Shown piece after piece: positions 9,346-18,150 of a stretch of 64,000 nt of DNA. How positions within the stretch are numbered: the first letter of the stretch is position 1; every line of letters begins with the position of its first letter. The notes under the pieces were generated by a model. It was not told the origin of the DNA. It made no database searches and saw only the letters and a list, made by a program, of their open reading frames with translations. Origin of the DNA: Vibrio gelatinilyticus (GTDB taxonomy: Bacteria; Pseudomonadota; Gammaproteobacteria; Enterobacterales; Vibrionaceae); assembly GCF_022836845.1 (NCBI RefSeq), contig NZ_JAJNNZ010000006.1:1-64000 (forward strand). The letters are read 5' to 3'. The translations under genes and the position numbers were made by a program.

Positions 9346-9371
9346 TGTGATGGATGCCAAAAGCATACTTT

Positions 9372-9390
9372 AAGTAACCGCCGGTTACTT
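9372..9390. terminator. inverted repeat, possible bidirectional terminator
   Basis: An 8-base stem (AAGTAACC with GGTTACTT) around a 3-base loop lies between two convergent genes, the BatD-like gene and marC. No long T run follows on either strand, so termination is plausible but not shown. Confidence 0.4.
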
Positions 9391-9436
9391 TCCAAGACTC
9401 ATATGGTTTCAACATCCTGTTCTAGCGCCTTTAATG

Positions 9437-10084
9437 CTACATGGCTTGTATTTCCTGAACGATTTCAATGATACCGTGAATCCCGAATTGCACCCCCATA
9501 CAAACAAGAATGAACCCCATGATACGGGTAAATGCATCGATACCACTTTTGCCTAGAAGTCTTAACATTGGGTAAGCCATGCTTAATACAAACAAGGCGA
9601 TAAGTGAAACGCCAGCAAAGCCGATTACCGTTCCTGTGTATACACTGGCTCGGTCAATATCGTCAGAAAGAGAGGCAATTTCGACCGCACCGCTAATAAT
9701 TAACGCCATCGTACCTGGCCCGCACATGCTAGGAATGGTCAGGGGAACAAACGCGATTGATTCTTGTTTTCCTACTGGAATGTCGGTGACTGGGGCAGGA
9801 AATAGCATTTTAAATCCAATAGCCCCGATAATGAGTCCCCCACCAAGTCTAAGACTTGGCATAGAAATACTAAATAGGTCGAGAATAGACGCCCCGATAA
9901 AAAACGTCACCGTAAGAGCTATGAACAAAAAAAAGCTCACGAGCTTTGCTTGCTGATTAATATAGCTTTTACTTTGTCCTTTACTTAATCCCAGTAGTAA
10001 AGATGCTGCCATAGGTGGATTTACCATTGGTACCAAACCGAGAATGGTCAGCGATGCGACGGATAAAATAACTTCGATTTGCAT
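9437..10084 (-). CDS. MarC-family inner-membrane protein
   Basis: 215 residues with six hydrophobic helices. The first helix is followed by the family signature VNPPMAASLLLGL, and a GPGTMALIISGA segment lies mid-protein, both typical of MarC/UPF0056 proteins (usual length 200-220). Despite the name, no antibiotic-resistance role is established for the family and the function is unknown. It is transcribed alone, convergent with the Bat operon. Confidence 0.88.
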   Translation of the reverse strand: MQIEVILSVASLTILGLVPMVNPPMAASLLLGLSKGQSKSYINQQAKLVSFFLFIALTVTFFIGASILDLFSISMPSLRLGGGLIIGAIGFKMLFPAPVTDIPVGKQESIAFVPLTIPSMCGPGTMALIISGAVEIASLSDDIDRASVYTGTVIGFAGVSLIALFVLSMAYPMLRLLGKSGIDAFTRIMGFILVCMGVQFGIHGIIEIVQEIQAM

Positions 10085-10436
10085 AGTATTATCTTCTGAT
10101 TAGAATGCGGTTTTTAAGTGGCCACTATCGATGAGACGAAGCTAGATGAGGCCGATCTGGTTAACAATCATTCAATGGGTGTGCGTCGATTTCGTTGCGT
10201 ATTTGCTTATGAGCACCAAGAAATCGCGGTTTTCAAACCCGTATAAATGAATGAATCGGAAGTGTGATGTTTTAAAGAAAATCTGACTATGAATTAGAGA
10301 AATTCAATTTTGTAGCACCAACTGATAACGATGTTATTTGATCAGTCTTAGCTGGTATTGTCACAAAAGTTCGCAGGGCAGGAGAAGATAGCTGGCGATA
10401 AAAAATCAGTAGAAAGAGTGAGCTAAGAAAACGGAA
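10085..10436. other. intergenic region upstream of marC
   Basis: This stretch separates the marC start from the terminator of a small minus-strand gene. It is A+T rich and presumably holds the marC promoter. I found no reading frame with a convincing ribosome site and no clear repeat. Confidence 0.5.
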
Positions 10437-10481
10437 ACAAAAAGAGGGCGACTAAAACGATATTGTTATATCGCTCTAGTC
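10437..10481 (-). terminator. terminator of the 53-residue membrane protein gene
   Basis: Read on the minus strand, GACTA/TAGTC and CGATAT/ATATCG pair with a three-base internal loop and an AACA apex, and CTCTTTTTG follows. It begins about 16 bases after the stop codon of the small gene. Confidence 0.55.
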
Positions 10482-10496
10482 ATGGTTCTTAACTTA

Positions 10497-10658
10497 TTAT
10501 GCAACCCAGGTGAGACTTAATAGAAGAATGACGGCAGACGTTGCGATAAACATTAAAGCGATAGCCGCAACTTCCACAAGTATGGATACTGGTTTGCCCA
10601 CTTTCTGAGTGCTGTTTTCGGTATCTTGGTCTAAATATGAAACGAGTGCAGAGTTCAT
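10497..10658 (-). CDS. 53-residue single-pass membrane microprotein
   Basis: ATG at 10658-10656, TAA at 10499-10497. AGGTAG lies 8 bases upstream. The first 22 residues are polar and acidic, and residues about 26-50 form one continuous hydrophobic helix ending in Trp-Val-Ala. I do not recognise a family. A ribosome site, sensible composition and a terminator directly downstream support a real gene. Its function is unknown; small membrane proteins of this kind often modulate transporters or kinases, which is inference only. Confidence 0.6.
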   Translation of the reverse strand: MNSALVSYLDQDTENSTQKVGKPVSILVEVAAIALMFIATSAVILLLSLTWVA

Positions 10659-10839
10659 TTATACTACCTGTGTGTAATTTATTTTCTTTTCGAGGCCGTA
10701 TTTTAGCTGTTTTGTGAGCTATATCAAGTTTATTGTGTTGTTAAATTACATTATTAGATTGAAGTTCAAGCGCTGAACTCGGTAAGGCGCTGCGTTGTAC
10801 ATTGGAACCAGCGCCACAAGGTACCTATTTTTGAGTGTA

Positions 10840-12012
10840 TTATCGTTTTTTGACAACAAGGTTAAGCAGAAAGAGAACGAACAGTGGCCAAATAGACGCC
10901 AACAACATCCATGTCCATCCTTGCGTAAATAACACAATACCAGCAGTCAAAGAACCAGACGCTTGAAAGGCCGTGATAGAGAAATCATTAACGGCTTGAA
11001 CTTTGAATCGCTCACTAGGCTGATACGTCCGTGGTAGCAATGTTGTTCCGCCAATAAACAGGAAATTCCAACCTATCCCTAGAAGCACAAGTGCCCACCA
11101 GTAGTGATGAACTGAATGCCCAACTAGCGCTATGACAATACAAGCAAGCATGATCATGCAACCTAAATACGTTAGTCTGTAAATGCCGATGCGCTTGATG
11201 ATCAAAGGGGTGACCAGTGAAGGTAAATACATCGCCATGACATGGCTTTGAATGACCCATTTGGCGCTATGAATATCGTGACCATGATCTGACATTGAAA
11301 GCGGAGTGGCCGTCATAAGAAAAGCCATTACGGCATAAGCGGTTAGACCTGATCCTATAGCTAACCAAAGTAATGGTTGGGAAAACAGAGCCTTGTTTGA
11401 CCTGGCTTCGCCAGCTTGCTCGGATGTTGTTGGGGTGTGTATGGGTTTAAGTGCAACCAAAAGGATGGCCGCACCGATCAGCTCCATTATTGCTAACGCG
11501 GCATAGGCATTAGCGTAATCGGATGAAAATAGCTTTAGAGCTCGTCCCCAAACAAGTAATTCAGGACCCACCCATGCCGCTGCTATTCCGCCCACCAGAA
11601 CTAGGCTGACAACACTAGCGTGTTGCGTTGCGCTGTTGCAGCTTTCTATGGCAGCAAAGCGAAATTGCCCAACGTATGATAATTGTGTGCCGAGAATAAA
11701 TGTGGCTCCAGCAAAACCCCAGAAATGATTTTGGCTAATCGCCCAAGCAGCAGCAAAGGCAGCAAGACTACTGATAATGGCAGCGGTTACGAACGCATTT
11801 TTTCGGCCGACGTGAGATTGAATCTTAGCAGCGGGGAAAATGTTAAGCGAGACACCAATAATCAGCGTGGTCACAGGCAGTGTCGAAAACGTGGGGTTGC
11901 TATGAAGTTCGGCACCTACGATACCGCCGAGGAAAACATTGAGTGCGCCAACAGACAGCACAAACGGTTGAACGCAAGCTAGGATCCAGGCGTTCCAGGG
12001 TAATGACTTCAT
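10840..12012 (-). CDS. major facilitator superfamily transporter
   Basis: 390 residues from the ATG at 12012, with about twelve hydrophobic helices. An MFS-like basic loop (QSHVGRKNAF) falls after helix 2. A longer start at 12060 would add 16 residues without a ribosome site, so 12012 is preferred, although its own site is weak. The substrate cannot be told; the overall pattern is that of drug/sugar-efflux-type MFS proteins. It is followed downstream by the small membrane protein gene on the same strand, about 180 bases away, and is not clearly in an operon. Confidence 0.85.
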   Translation of the reverse strand: MKSLPWNAWILACVQPFVLSVGALNVFLGGIVGAELHSNPTFSTLPVTTLIIGVSLNIFPAAKIQSHVGRKNAFVTAAIISSLAAFAAAWAISQNHFWGFAGATFILGTQLSYVGQFRFAAIESCNSATQHASVVSLVLVGGIAAAWVGPELLVWGRALKLFSSDYANAYAALAIMELIGAAILLVALKPIHTPTTSEQAGEARSNKALFSQPLLWLAIGSGLTAYAVMAFLMTATPLSMSDHGHDIHSAKWVIQSHVMAMYLPSLVTPLIIKRIGIYRLTYLGCMIMLACIVIALVGHSVHHYWWALVLLGIGWNFLFIGGTTLLPRTYQPSERFKVQAVNDFSITAFQASGSLTAGIVLFTQGWTWMLLASIWPLFVLFLLNLVVKKR

Positions 12013-12150
12013 ATAAAAGGTTCTTAGTAATATTGATTGTATACAGCGAGATAGGCACATTATGGGTTAATAATAACAGTCAATGTCGCTGATGGTTGAG
12101 GGCTATGATAAATCACTGAGAGAGAAAAGAAAGCACGGTTAGTTAGTCAC

Positions 12151-12182
12151 ATAAAAAATGACGGCGTTGCAGCCGTCATTGG
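12151..12182 (-). terminator. terminator of the TRAP-gluconokinase operon
   Basis: AATGACGGC pairs with GCCGTCATT (12157-12180) around a 6-base loop. On the minus strand a TTTTTT run follows. It lies 19 bases past the gluconokinase stop. Confidence 0.85.
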
Positions 12183-12200
12183 TTAATATAGGAGAAACTT

Positions 12201-12740
12201 TTACCCTAGTGAGTGGACTATTTCGTCGACAATATCATTAATGGATTGAGATATATCGATATGCACAGCCTCTTGTAAATCGGGTTCAAATAAAGTCGAA
12301 AACTGGCTCTTTAGCATATCCTGCCCATGAAAATAGTGATTTTCACGTTTCTGCAGGCGGCTCCAGATCAGATCAAAATCCCCCTTGAGGTAGACAAATA
12401 CAAGGTTTGGGTTATTTTGTGCGAGTATCTCTCTGTAGCTAGGTTTTAATGCAGAACAGGCGACCACCGCATCTTGATTGTCGTTGATCAGTTGACTCAG
12501 CGTTTCAAGCCAGCCTTGGCGGTCTTCGTCATTTAACGGCTGTCCACGGCGCATTTTTTCAACGTTTTCGACAGGGTGAAATTCATCACCATCATAAAAG
12601 GGTATAGTAAGCCTATCTGCAAGCGCTAGACCAACGGACGTTTTTCCACATCCCGAAACACCCATAACGACCATCTTCACGGTTTTGTTCTCTTTAGTGT
12701 TTAGAGCAGAAGAATTGTCTGTAACATTTGTCATCATCAT
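12201..12740 (-). CDS. gntK: gluconokinase
   Basis: About 179 residues. Phosphorylates D-gluconate to 6-phosphogluconate with ATP, feeding the Entner-Doudoroff or pentose-phosphate route. P-loop GVSGCGKT lies near the N terminus, followed by the FYDGDEFHP segment and a VACSALKPSYRE block, both characteristic of GntK/IdnK. The start is ambiguous: GTG at 12749 or in-frame ATGs at 12740, 12737 and 12734. The ATG at 12740 makes an ATGA overlap with the dctM stop, while GGTGGA is better spaced for 12734. Last gene of the dctP-dctQ-dctM-gntK operon. Its coupling to the transporter argues that the imported sugar acid is gluconate. Confidence 0.93.
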   Translation of the reverse strand: MMMTNVTDNSSALNTKENKTVKMVVMGVSGCGKTSVGLALADRLTIPFYDGDEFHPVENVEKMRRGQPLNDEDRQGWLETLSQLINDNQDAVVACSALKPSYREILAQNNPNLVFVYLKGDFDLIWSRLQKRENHYFHGQDMLKSQFSTLFEPDLQEAVHIDISQSINDIVDEIVHSLG

Positions 12741-14050
12741 TTCCACCACATGGCAAGTTGCGGGAACGCTATTACAAGGCTCAACACGAATACTTGTAAA
12801 GCGATGAATGGCAGTAGTGATGAAAAAATCTCTCCAAGGCTAATGTCTTTGGGTGCAACGGACTTAAGATAGAAGGCTGCTGGACCGAATGGAGGCGACA
12901 AAAATGACACTTGCATGTTAAGACAAAAAACCACACCAAACCAAATTGGGTCGTATCCAAGATTAATGACGATGGGTACAAATATAGGCATAGTGAGCAA
13001 TGCAACACCAACCCAATCAAGAAACATTCCCAAAACCAGTAGGATGACCATCATGATGATGAGGGTTGTTAAGGCGTTACCACCGCTGAGTGATAAGATG
13101 GTTTCTTCTACGAAATCAATACCACCCATTAGGTTGTAGATGCCCACCAGCGCACTTGCGCCAATACCAATCCACATGATCATTCCACAAGTACGCATGG
13201 TGGCAATGGCACTTTCTTTAAGCATTAGCCAATTGAGTTCGCCGCGAATTAAAGCACTAATCATGATTCCAACAACACCAAGTGCTGAAGCTTCTGTTAC
13301 GGAGGCGACACCTGTATAGATACTGCCCAATACGACCGCAACGGAAAGAAGAGGGAAAAAGAGCGCCTTAAAATAACTTACATCGTTTTGTTCGAGTTCC
13401 TCATCGCTTGGTATCGGAGCGTAATCTGGATTCAGTTTACACACAATGAGTACATAGCCAATGTAGCAAGCGGCTAGCAAGAAGGCCGGTAAAAATGAGG
13501 CTTTGAAAAGATCACCAATAGACACGCTGGCAGTCATACCGTAAATGATCAAGACGATACTAGGAGGAAGCATAGTCCCCAATGCTCCGCCGGCACAGGT
13601 CGTGCCGATGGCCAGTTTTCGGTTATAACCCAGTCGTAGCATTTGTGGTAGAGCCAAAATACCCAGCAGTACAGTCTCTCCACCAATGACTCCTGACATT
13701 GACGCAAGAAGCACAGCAACAAGCAAGGTTTGAACAGCGACACCACCACGGACTTTACGACCAACAACCTTCATTGCATCAAATAGGTCTCGGGCTATTC
13801 CGGACCTGTCTAAAAGTGCTGCCATAAGCACGAACATTGGAACGGCGAGAAAAACATAACCTGATGCAAAGCTGTATGTACGACTTGCGATAAGAGGCAG
13901 AGCATCAACACCGAACCAGGTATAAGTAAAAAAGATAGCGACAAAGCCGGTGACAAAAGCCAGTTGCATACCAGTGAGTAGTAACCCCACCATCATCGCA
14001 AGCATGAGTAGGCTGCCCCACGCTATCCCTAGAGAAGATAAATCAAACAT
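12737..14050 (-). CDS. dctM: TRAP transporter large membrane subunit
   Basis: 437 residues with about twelve hydrophobic helices, the usual DctM size. Conserved stretches include the AVPMFVLMAALLDRSGIA region and the GMFLDWVGVALLTMPIFVP block. This subunit is the Na+-coupled translocation channel of tripartite ATP-independent periplasmic transporters. The ATG at 14050 has AAGGAAAAG upstream and overlaps the end of dctQ by one base; a longer frame to 14125 is an artefact of read-through into dctQ. The gene overlaps gntK at its 3' end. Confidence 0.94.
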   Translation of the reverse strand: MFDLSSLGIAWGSLLMLAMMVGLLLTGMQLAFVTGFVAIFFTYTWFGVDALPLIASRTYSFASGYVFLAVPMFVLMAALLDRSGIARDLFDAMKVVGRKVRGGVAVQTLLVAVLLASMSGVIGGETVLLGILALPQMLRLGYNRKLAIGTTCAGGALGTMLPPSIVLIIYGMTASVSIGDLFKASFLPAFLLAACYIGYVLIVCKLNPDYAPIPSDEELEQNDVSYFKALFFPLLSVAVVLGSIYTGVASVTEASALGVVGIMISALIRGELNWLMLKESAIATMRTCGMIMWIGIGASALVGIYNLMGGIDFVEETILSLSGGNALTTLIIMMVILLVLGMFLDWVGVALLTMPIFVPIVINLGYDPIWFGVVFCLNMQVSFLSPPFGPAAFYLKSVAPKDISLGEIFSSLLPFIALQVFVLSLVIAFPQLAMWWK

Positions 14051-14598
14051 TACTTTCTTTTCCTTAGGTGAGTAATTTCGTGGATGAGGTGCAAAATAAA
14101 CTGTGCTACAAGAATGCACAAACAAAGGAAGATAAGCCCTTTTAATAGCGCGGGGTATGGGGCATTAAGCACTGAGCCAGAGGTTTCTAAGCGAAGATCT
14201 CCCCATGGCGTAAACCAGGCCTCATGAGATAACTGATACGCGGCATAAGCGAGCATACCTGAGAACGCGAGACCAAAAATATGATGAACAATATTGAGGT
14301 ATTTACGGGTTTGCGGTGAAACCGAATCGTAAATTAGCACCACGCGAACGTGCTTGTTTGTTGCAAAGGCATAGATACCACCAACAATAAAAAGCGATCC
14401 ACCAACAAATGAGGCGGTTTCATGAACCCATGTTGTAGGTGCATTAAATACGTATCGCATAACGACTTCATAAAATGAAATTATGACGGTGAAAAGGAAG
14501 AACAGACTCAGAAAATGGCTGACTTTAACAACTAATTTGTCTAGAAAAGTTTTTGGTTCATCGTCTTTAGGAGTTTGAATCGGAGATTTGTTGCCCAT
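14050..14598 (-). CDS. dctQ: TRAP transporter small membrane subunit
   Basis: 182 residues with four hydrophobic helices, as in DctQ. The N-terminal 25 residues are polar and cytoplasmic. It forms the inner-membrane complex with DctM. A Trp-rich FNAPTTWVHE segment follows helix 1, as is common in this family. It is 52 bases downstream of dctP, separated from it by a strong hairpin (14615-14638), and its stop overlaps the dctM start. Confidence 0.92.
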   Translation of the reverse strand: MGNKSPIQTPKDDEPKTFLDKLVVKVSHFLSLFFLFTVIISFYEVVMRYVFNAPTTWVHETASFVGGSLFIVGGIYAFATNKHVRVVLIYDSVSPQTRKYLNIVHHIFGLAFSGMLAYAAYQLSHEAWFTPWGDLRLETSGSVLNAPYPALLKGLIFLCLCILVAQFILHLIHEITHLRKRK

Positions 14599-14614
14599 AC
14601 GGATGTCCTAATCA

Positions 14615-14638
14615 ATGCGGAGGCCGAGCCCTCCGCAT
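14615..14638 (-). promoter_or_regulatory. intercistronic hairpin between dctP and dctQ
   Basis: Perfect 9-base arms (ATGCGGAGG and CCTCCGCAT) around a 6-base loop fill the gap between the two genes. No T run follows. Such structures commonly protect the upstream mRNA from 3' decay or cause partial termination, raising the binding protein over the membrane subunits. Confidence 0.6.
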
Positions 14639-14650
14639 GTACTACAAAGA

Positions 14651-15667
14651 TTAAAGTAAGCTGTTTTCTTCTAGGAATGTGGTTACAGAGTTGTAAACTT
14701 TCTCAGCATTTGGTGAGCGTTCTGCAAAGACCTTCCACTGTGTTTTTGCGATTTCACGGAACTTCTTACGCTCTACATCGGACCAATTATGAATCGTGAT
14801 ATTCGGGTTCTGATTAGCTTTTGCTACTGCTTCGTTGTCTGCCATTTTTAGCTTAGTCGTAATGTCGTAAGACAAGTCACGAACAGACATGGTAAGAATG
14901 GTTTGCAGATCCTCTGGCATCTTGTCCCACTTCTTCTGGCTAACAGAAACATCAATCAAAGGTAGCGAGTGGAAGCCTGGCTGAACTGGGTGAGTCGCAA
15001 TATCGTTCATACCTGCTGATTGGTTAGTCGAAAACACGGTGTAGTCAGCCGCGTCAATGACGCCTTTACTCAACCCCGTAAATACTTCAGAGCCCGGCAA
15101 ATTGACTGGCGTGGCACCTGCCGCGGCAAAAACTTGCTGAACGAGACCTTCAGGTGCGCGGAGTTTCAGCCCTTTGAGGTCATCAACACCGTTTAGAGGT
15201 ACTTTTGAAACGAATGATTCGACACCTGTCGTTGAAGCACCAACAAATTTAACGCCGTATGGAGCGTAAAGTTCAGTCATTAACTCATTACCGCCACCGT
15301 AGTTCATGTATTGAAGTAGTTGAGTGGTATCTGACCAAGCACCAACCATATTACCGATTAGACCGAAAGCAGGATCCTTACCAGAGAAGTATCCCGTTGC
15401 AGTAATGTGACCATCAATGATTCCCATCTTGATGGCGCCAAGAGTTTCAGTGTGTTTGACCACAGAGCCTACTGGAAGTAAGTCAATGTCGATGCGTCCG
15501 TTGGACATCGATTCAACACGCTCAGCCCACTGTTGCTGAACTTTAAAGTTAAGATCACCAGAAGGATCAGATGATTGAATTTTCAATTTGTAGTCAGCGG
15601 CAAACGCAGAAGCAGAAAGGAGCCCAGCGATAGAAAGAGTGATGAGATTTATAGTTTGTTTTCTCAT
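14651..15667 (-). CDS. dctP: TRAP transporter periplasmic binding protein
   Basis: 338 residues with a signal peptide (about 1-23, ending ASAFA before ADYKL). The DctP fold is indicated by KGLKLRAPEG at about 165, containing the conserved Arg that binds the carboxylate of the ligand, and by the ADYTVFSTNQSAG region. It delivers a sugar acid or other carboxylate to DctQM. First gene of the operon; upstream lie a CRP-like site and two GntR-type boxes. Together with gntK this points to gluconate. Confidence 0.93.
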   Translation of the reverse strand: MRKQTINLITLSIAGLLSASAFAADYKLKIQSSDPSGDLNFKVQQQWAERVESMSNGRIDIDLLPVGSVVKHTETLGAIKMGIIDGHITATGYFSGKDPAFGLIGNMVGAWSDTTQLLQYMNYGGGNELMTELYAPYGVKFVGASTTGVESFVSKVPLNGVDDLKGLKLRAPEGLVQQVFAAAGATPVNLPGSEVFTGLSKGVIDAADYTVFSTNQSAGMNDIATHPVQPGFHSLPLIDVSVSQKKWDKMPEDLQTILTMSVRDLSYDITTKLKMADNEAVAKANQNPNITIHNWSDVERKKFREIAKTQWKVFAERSPNAEKVYNSVTTFLEENSLL

Positions 15668-15710
15668 TTTTTAGTCGTCCATGTTGATGGTGTGTGTAGG
15701 TAGAGTTTCA

Positions 15711-15726
15711 ATGTTACCGGTAACTA
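15711..15726. promoter_or_regulatory. GntR-type gluconate operator, copy 1
   Basis: ATGTTACCGGTAACTA closely resembles the E. coli GntR/IdnR operator pattern ATGTTA-N4-TAACAT, a palindrome around CCGG. It lies 44 bases upstream of the dctP start codon. No gntR gene is in the window. Confidence 0.7.
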
Positions 15727-15729
15727 TTG

Positions 15730-15745
15730 ATGTTACGGGTAACCC
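15730..15745. promoter_or_regulatory. GntR-type gluconate operator, copy 2
   Basis: ATGTTACGGGTAACCC is a second GntR-like box 19 bases from the first measured start to start. Two operators on nearly the same helix face fit repression of the TRAP-gntK promoter in the absence of gluconate. Confidence 0.7.
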
Positions 15746-15756
15746 TAGGAAGGCGC

Positions 15757-15772
15757 AGTGATAAATATCACA
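15757..15772. promoter_or_regulatory. CRP-like site upstream of dctP
   Basis: AGTGATAAATATCACA matches the CRP consensus TGTGA-N6-TCACA at nine of ten positions. It sits just upstream of the two GntR-type boxes, the expected place for an activator of a catabolic sugar-acid operon. Confidence 0.6.
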
Positions 15773-15870
15773 GTTTGTTATATTGGTGAGAGGTTTATTA
15801 ATAGTTGTGACGAAAGTGTTTAGAAGATGATGTTTTTAATTGAGGTAGAATGATGAGGTGTTGAAGGATA

Positions 15871-15898
15871 AAAAAAGGGCGACGGCTCAATATCGCCC
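15871..15898 (-). terminator. terminator of the phaP-phaC-phaJ locus
   Basis: On the minus strand GGGCGA and TCGCCC pair around a 10-base loop and a TTTTTT run follows. It lies about 40 bases past the phaJ stop. Confidence 0.85.
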
Positions 15899-15939
15899 GA
15901 AATGGTAGAAAAACCTAATCGCTAAATTAGGCAGGGAAA

Positions 15940-16335
15940 TTAAGGAAGCATTACTGTTGCTTCACCAATAATAGCGGTAACTCCTTGCTCGGTTACAACT
16001 TCAGTTTTTAAAGTCGCAATTGGTTTATCTTCGCGTATGTTGATCACCTCTACAGATGCCGTAACGGTTTCTCCAACGCGTATTGGACAAGTGAACTTAA
16101 GAGTTTGTCCAAGATAGATAGCACCAGGCCCAGGAACCTTCGAAGCTAACAGACCGGAGACTAAACTCGCGCCCAACATGCCATGCACTATAGGGACTTC
16201 AAAAGGGGTCGCAGCGGCAAAGTTCTCATCGAGATGAACTGGGTTATAGTCTTCGGCAAGAGAGGCAAATTGTTCTACGGCGGCTTTGTCCAGACATTTG
16301 GAAAGGCTGGCTTTTTGTCCAAGGCTAAGCGACAT
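15940..16335 (-). CDS. phaJ: (R)-specific enoyl-CoA hydratase, MaoC family
   Basis: 131 residues, a single hot-dog domain of the usual PhaJ length. Hydratase motif EDYNPVHLDENFA lies near residues 28-40, with the catalytic Asp and His, followed by PIVHGMLGASL. PhaJ converts trans-2-enoyl-CoA from beta-oxidation into (R)-3-hydroxyacyl-CoA, the monomer for PHA synthase. The ATG at 16335 has AAGGAG upstream inside phaC and overlaps the phaC end by 11 bases; a start at 16371 would add 12 basic residues and overlap more. Coupling to phaC strongly supports the PHA role over other MaoC functions. Confidence 0.88.
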   Translation of the reverse strand: MSLSLGQKASLSKCLDKAAVEQFASLAEDYNPVHLDENFAAATPFEVPIVHGMLGASLVSGLLASKVPGPGAIYLGQTLKFTCPIRVGETVTASVEVINIREDKPIATLKTEVVTEQGVTAIIGEATVMLP

Positions 16336-18091
16336 CTTTTGACTCCTTCTCTTCTGATAGTACTTCTTCAATTCGCTGTTTTACATAGGTGCCAGGGGCG
16401 TCAAGTTCGCCTTCTAGTGCTTTAGCTTCTAGTTTTTCAGAGAAATTACGCTCGTCTAACCAAGTTTGAAGATGAGGCCACCAAGACCCGGTGTGCTTGT
16501 CAGCATTTTCCAGCCATTCATCCGCTTCAGTCGAAGTGTTTTCATTGGTCCAGTAGCCATATTTAGTTGAATTGGCATGATTCATAGGCCCAGCTATGTG
16601 TCCGCTTTCGGCTAAAACAAATGTCGATTTACCACTGATCAACTGGTTACCTTTGTAAGTACCCTTCCAAAGCGCAATATGATCTTCTATTGCTGATAGA
16701 AAGTAGACTGGTGATTTAACCTTGCTCAGGTCGATGGTAACGCCATCTACAACAAACTCACCTGGCTGGCTTAGTCTGTTTTCAAGGTAGAATTGTCTAA
16801 GCATTTGATTATGGCACTGAGCGGGTACATTGGTATTGTCACAATTCCAATGAAGTAAATCGAATGCGATAGGGCTTTCGCCTTTTAAATAGTTGGTAAC
16901 GTAATAGTTCCAATATAGGCTGTTTTCGCGTAGTAAACTGAATGAAACGGCCATCTGACGTCCATCGATATAACCTTTAGCGTTATTTTGCGTTTCGATG
17001 GCACTGATCATTGGATCATTAATAAATACGCCAAGCTCGCCAGGCTGGCTAAAGTCTAGAATTGTGGTCAGTAGTGTGGCCGATTTAATGCGTTGTTTGC
17101 GACGTTTACCCGCCAGATAAGCCATTGTGGTTGTCAATAGCGTTCCGCCGATACAATAACCTAAGCCATTGACTTCTCTTTCGCCAGTTTCAGCTTCGAT
17201 AGCATCAAGTGCTGGGATAAGACCCTCAGTGACGTAGGTTCCAAAATCGGTGTCACTATAACTAGCATCAGGATTTACCCAAGATACCATGAATACTGTG
17301 TGACCTTGATCAACCAGCCATTTCACAAATGAGCGTTTTTGGCTAAGGTCCATGATGTAATATTTATTGACGAATGGTGGCACAATCATCAGTGGACGTT
17401 TATAGACTTGTTCGGTGGTCGGCTGATATTGAATAAGTTCGAATAGGTGATTTTTAAATACCACTTTGCCTGGCGTTACCGCTATATTTTCACCTAGCTT
17501 AAATGCGTCAGTATCAGTCATTCTGATATTGAGCATATCCACGCTACTATTCATGTCTTTTTGTAGCTGTTCGAATCCCTTAATCAGGTTTTGACCATTA
17601 GATTCTAACGTCAGCTTCATGACCTCAGGATTCGTGGTCACGAAGTTGCTTGGTGACATTGCGTTAATGAACTGTCGCGCAAAGAATTCAAGTCGCTCTT
17701 TGGCTTGCTCATCCATTTCTGAATGATTGCTAATCGTGGATAGAATGTTGTCGCTTGCTAGTTTATAGCTTTCTTTAATATAGCGATAAAGGGCATTATT
17801 GCTCCAACTTTCATCTCTAAAGCGTGGATCTCGCTCGTTGATGTCGCTTTGAGCTGAACTTAGAATACAATCATTAAATAATTGGACTTGCTGGTTCCAC
17901 CAGTTCATTTGTTGGCTCAGCAAATCACTAGGGTTGTTTGTGAATGATTGTGCCATTTTAGACCAATCATCGAATTGTGACTTGCATATTGTCGATTGAG
18001 TCGGGGTTTGAAAATTGTCCATCCAAGTCTGACCCACTTGGAAATAGTTGCTAAGTAAATCTTGAAATGGGTGTCTGCTATCCATCAACAT
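16325..18091 (-). CDS. phaC: class I poly(3-hydroxyalkanoate) synthase
   Basis: 588 residues, the length of class I PhaC. The lipase-like box GYCIGG has the nucleophile Cys313; the catalytic Asp470 (EDHIALWKG) and His498 (ESGHIAG) are present. It polymerises (R)-3-hydroxyacyl-CoA into polyester granules, releasing CoA. An N-terminal domain of about 200 residues precedes the alpha/beta-hydrolase part, as usual. The start may be the first Met or the Met at position 3. It lies 59 bases after the phasin gene and overlaps phaJ. Confidence 0.97.
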   Translation of the reverse strand: MLMDSRHPFQDLLSNYFQVGQTWMDNFQTPTQSTICKSQFDDWSKMAQSFTNNPSDLLSQQMNWWNQQVQLFNDCILSSAQSDINERDPRFRDESWSNNALYRYIKESYKLASDNILSTISNHSEMDEQAKERLEFFARQFINAMSPSNFVTTNPEVMKLTLESNGQNLIKGFEQLQKDMNSSVDMLNIRMTDTDAFKLGENIAVTPGKVVFKNHLFELIQYQPTTEQVYKRPLMIVPPFVNKYYIMDLSQKRSFVKWLVDQGHTVFMVSWVNPDASYSDTDFGTYVTEGLIPALDAIEAETGEREVNGLGYCIGGTLLTTTMAYLAGKRRKQRIKSATLLTTILDFSQPGELGVFINDPMISAIETQNNAKGYIDGRQMAVSFSLLRENSLYWNYYVTNYLKGESPIAFDLLHWNCDNTNVPAQCHNQMLRQFYLENRLSQPGEFVVDGVTIDLSKVKSPVYFLSAIEDHIALWKGTYKGNQLISGKSTFVLAESGHIAGPMNHANSTKYGYWTNENTSTEADEWLENADKHTGSWWPHLQTWLDERNFSEKLEAKALEGELDAPGTYVKQRIEEVLSEEKESKDVA

Positions 18092-18150
18092 ATTCCTGTT
18101 TTACACAACGGATTAAAGAAATGGCGGCTAACAGCGCCGCCAATCATTAA

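Noticed and set aside
9372..9390. Palindrome AGTAACC/GGTTACT as a GntR box
   Set aside because: The spacing and outer bases do not fit the operator seen upstream of dctP, and it sits between two convergent genes.
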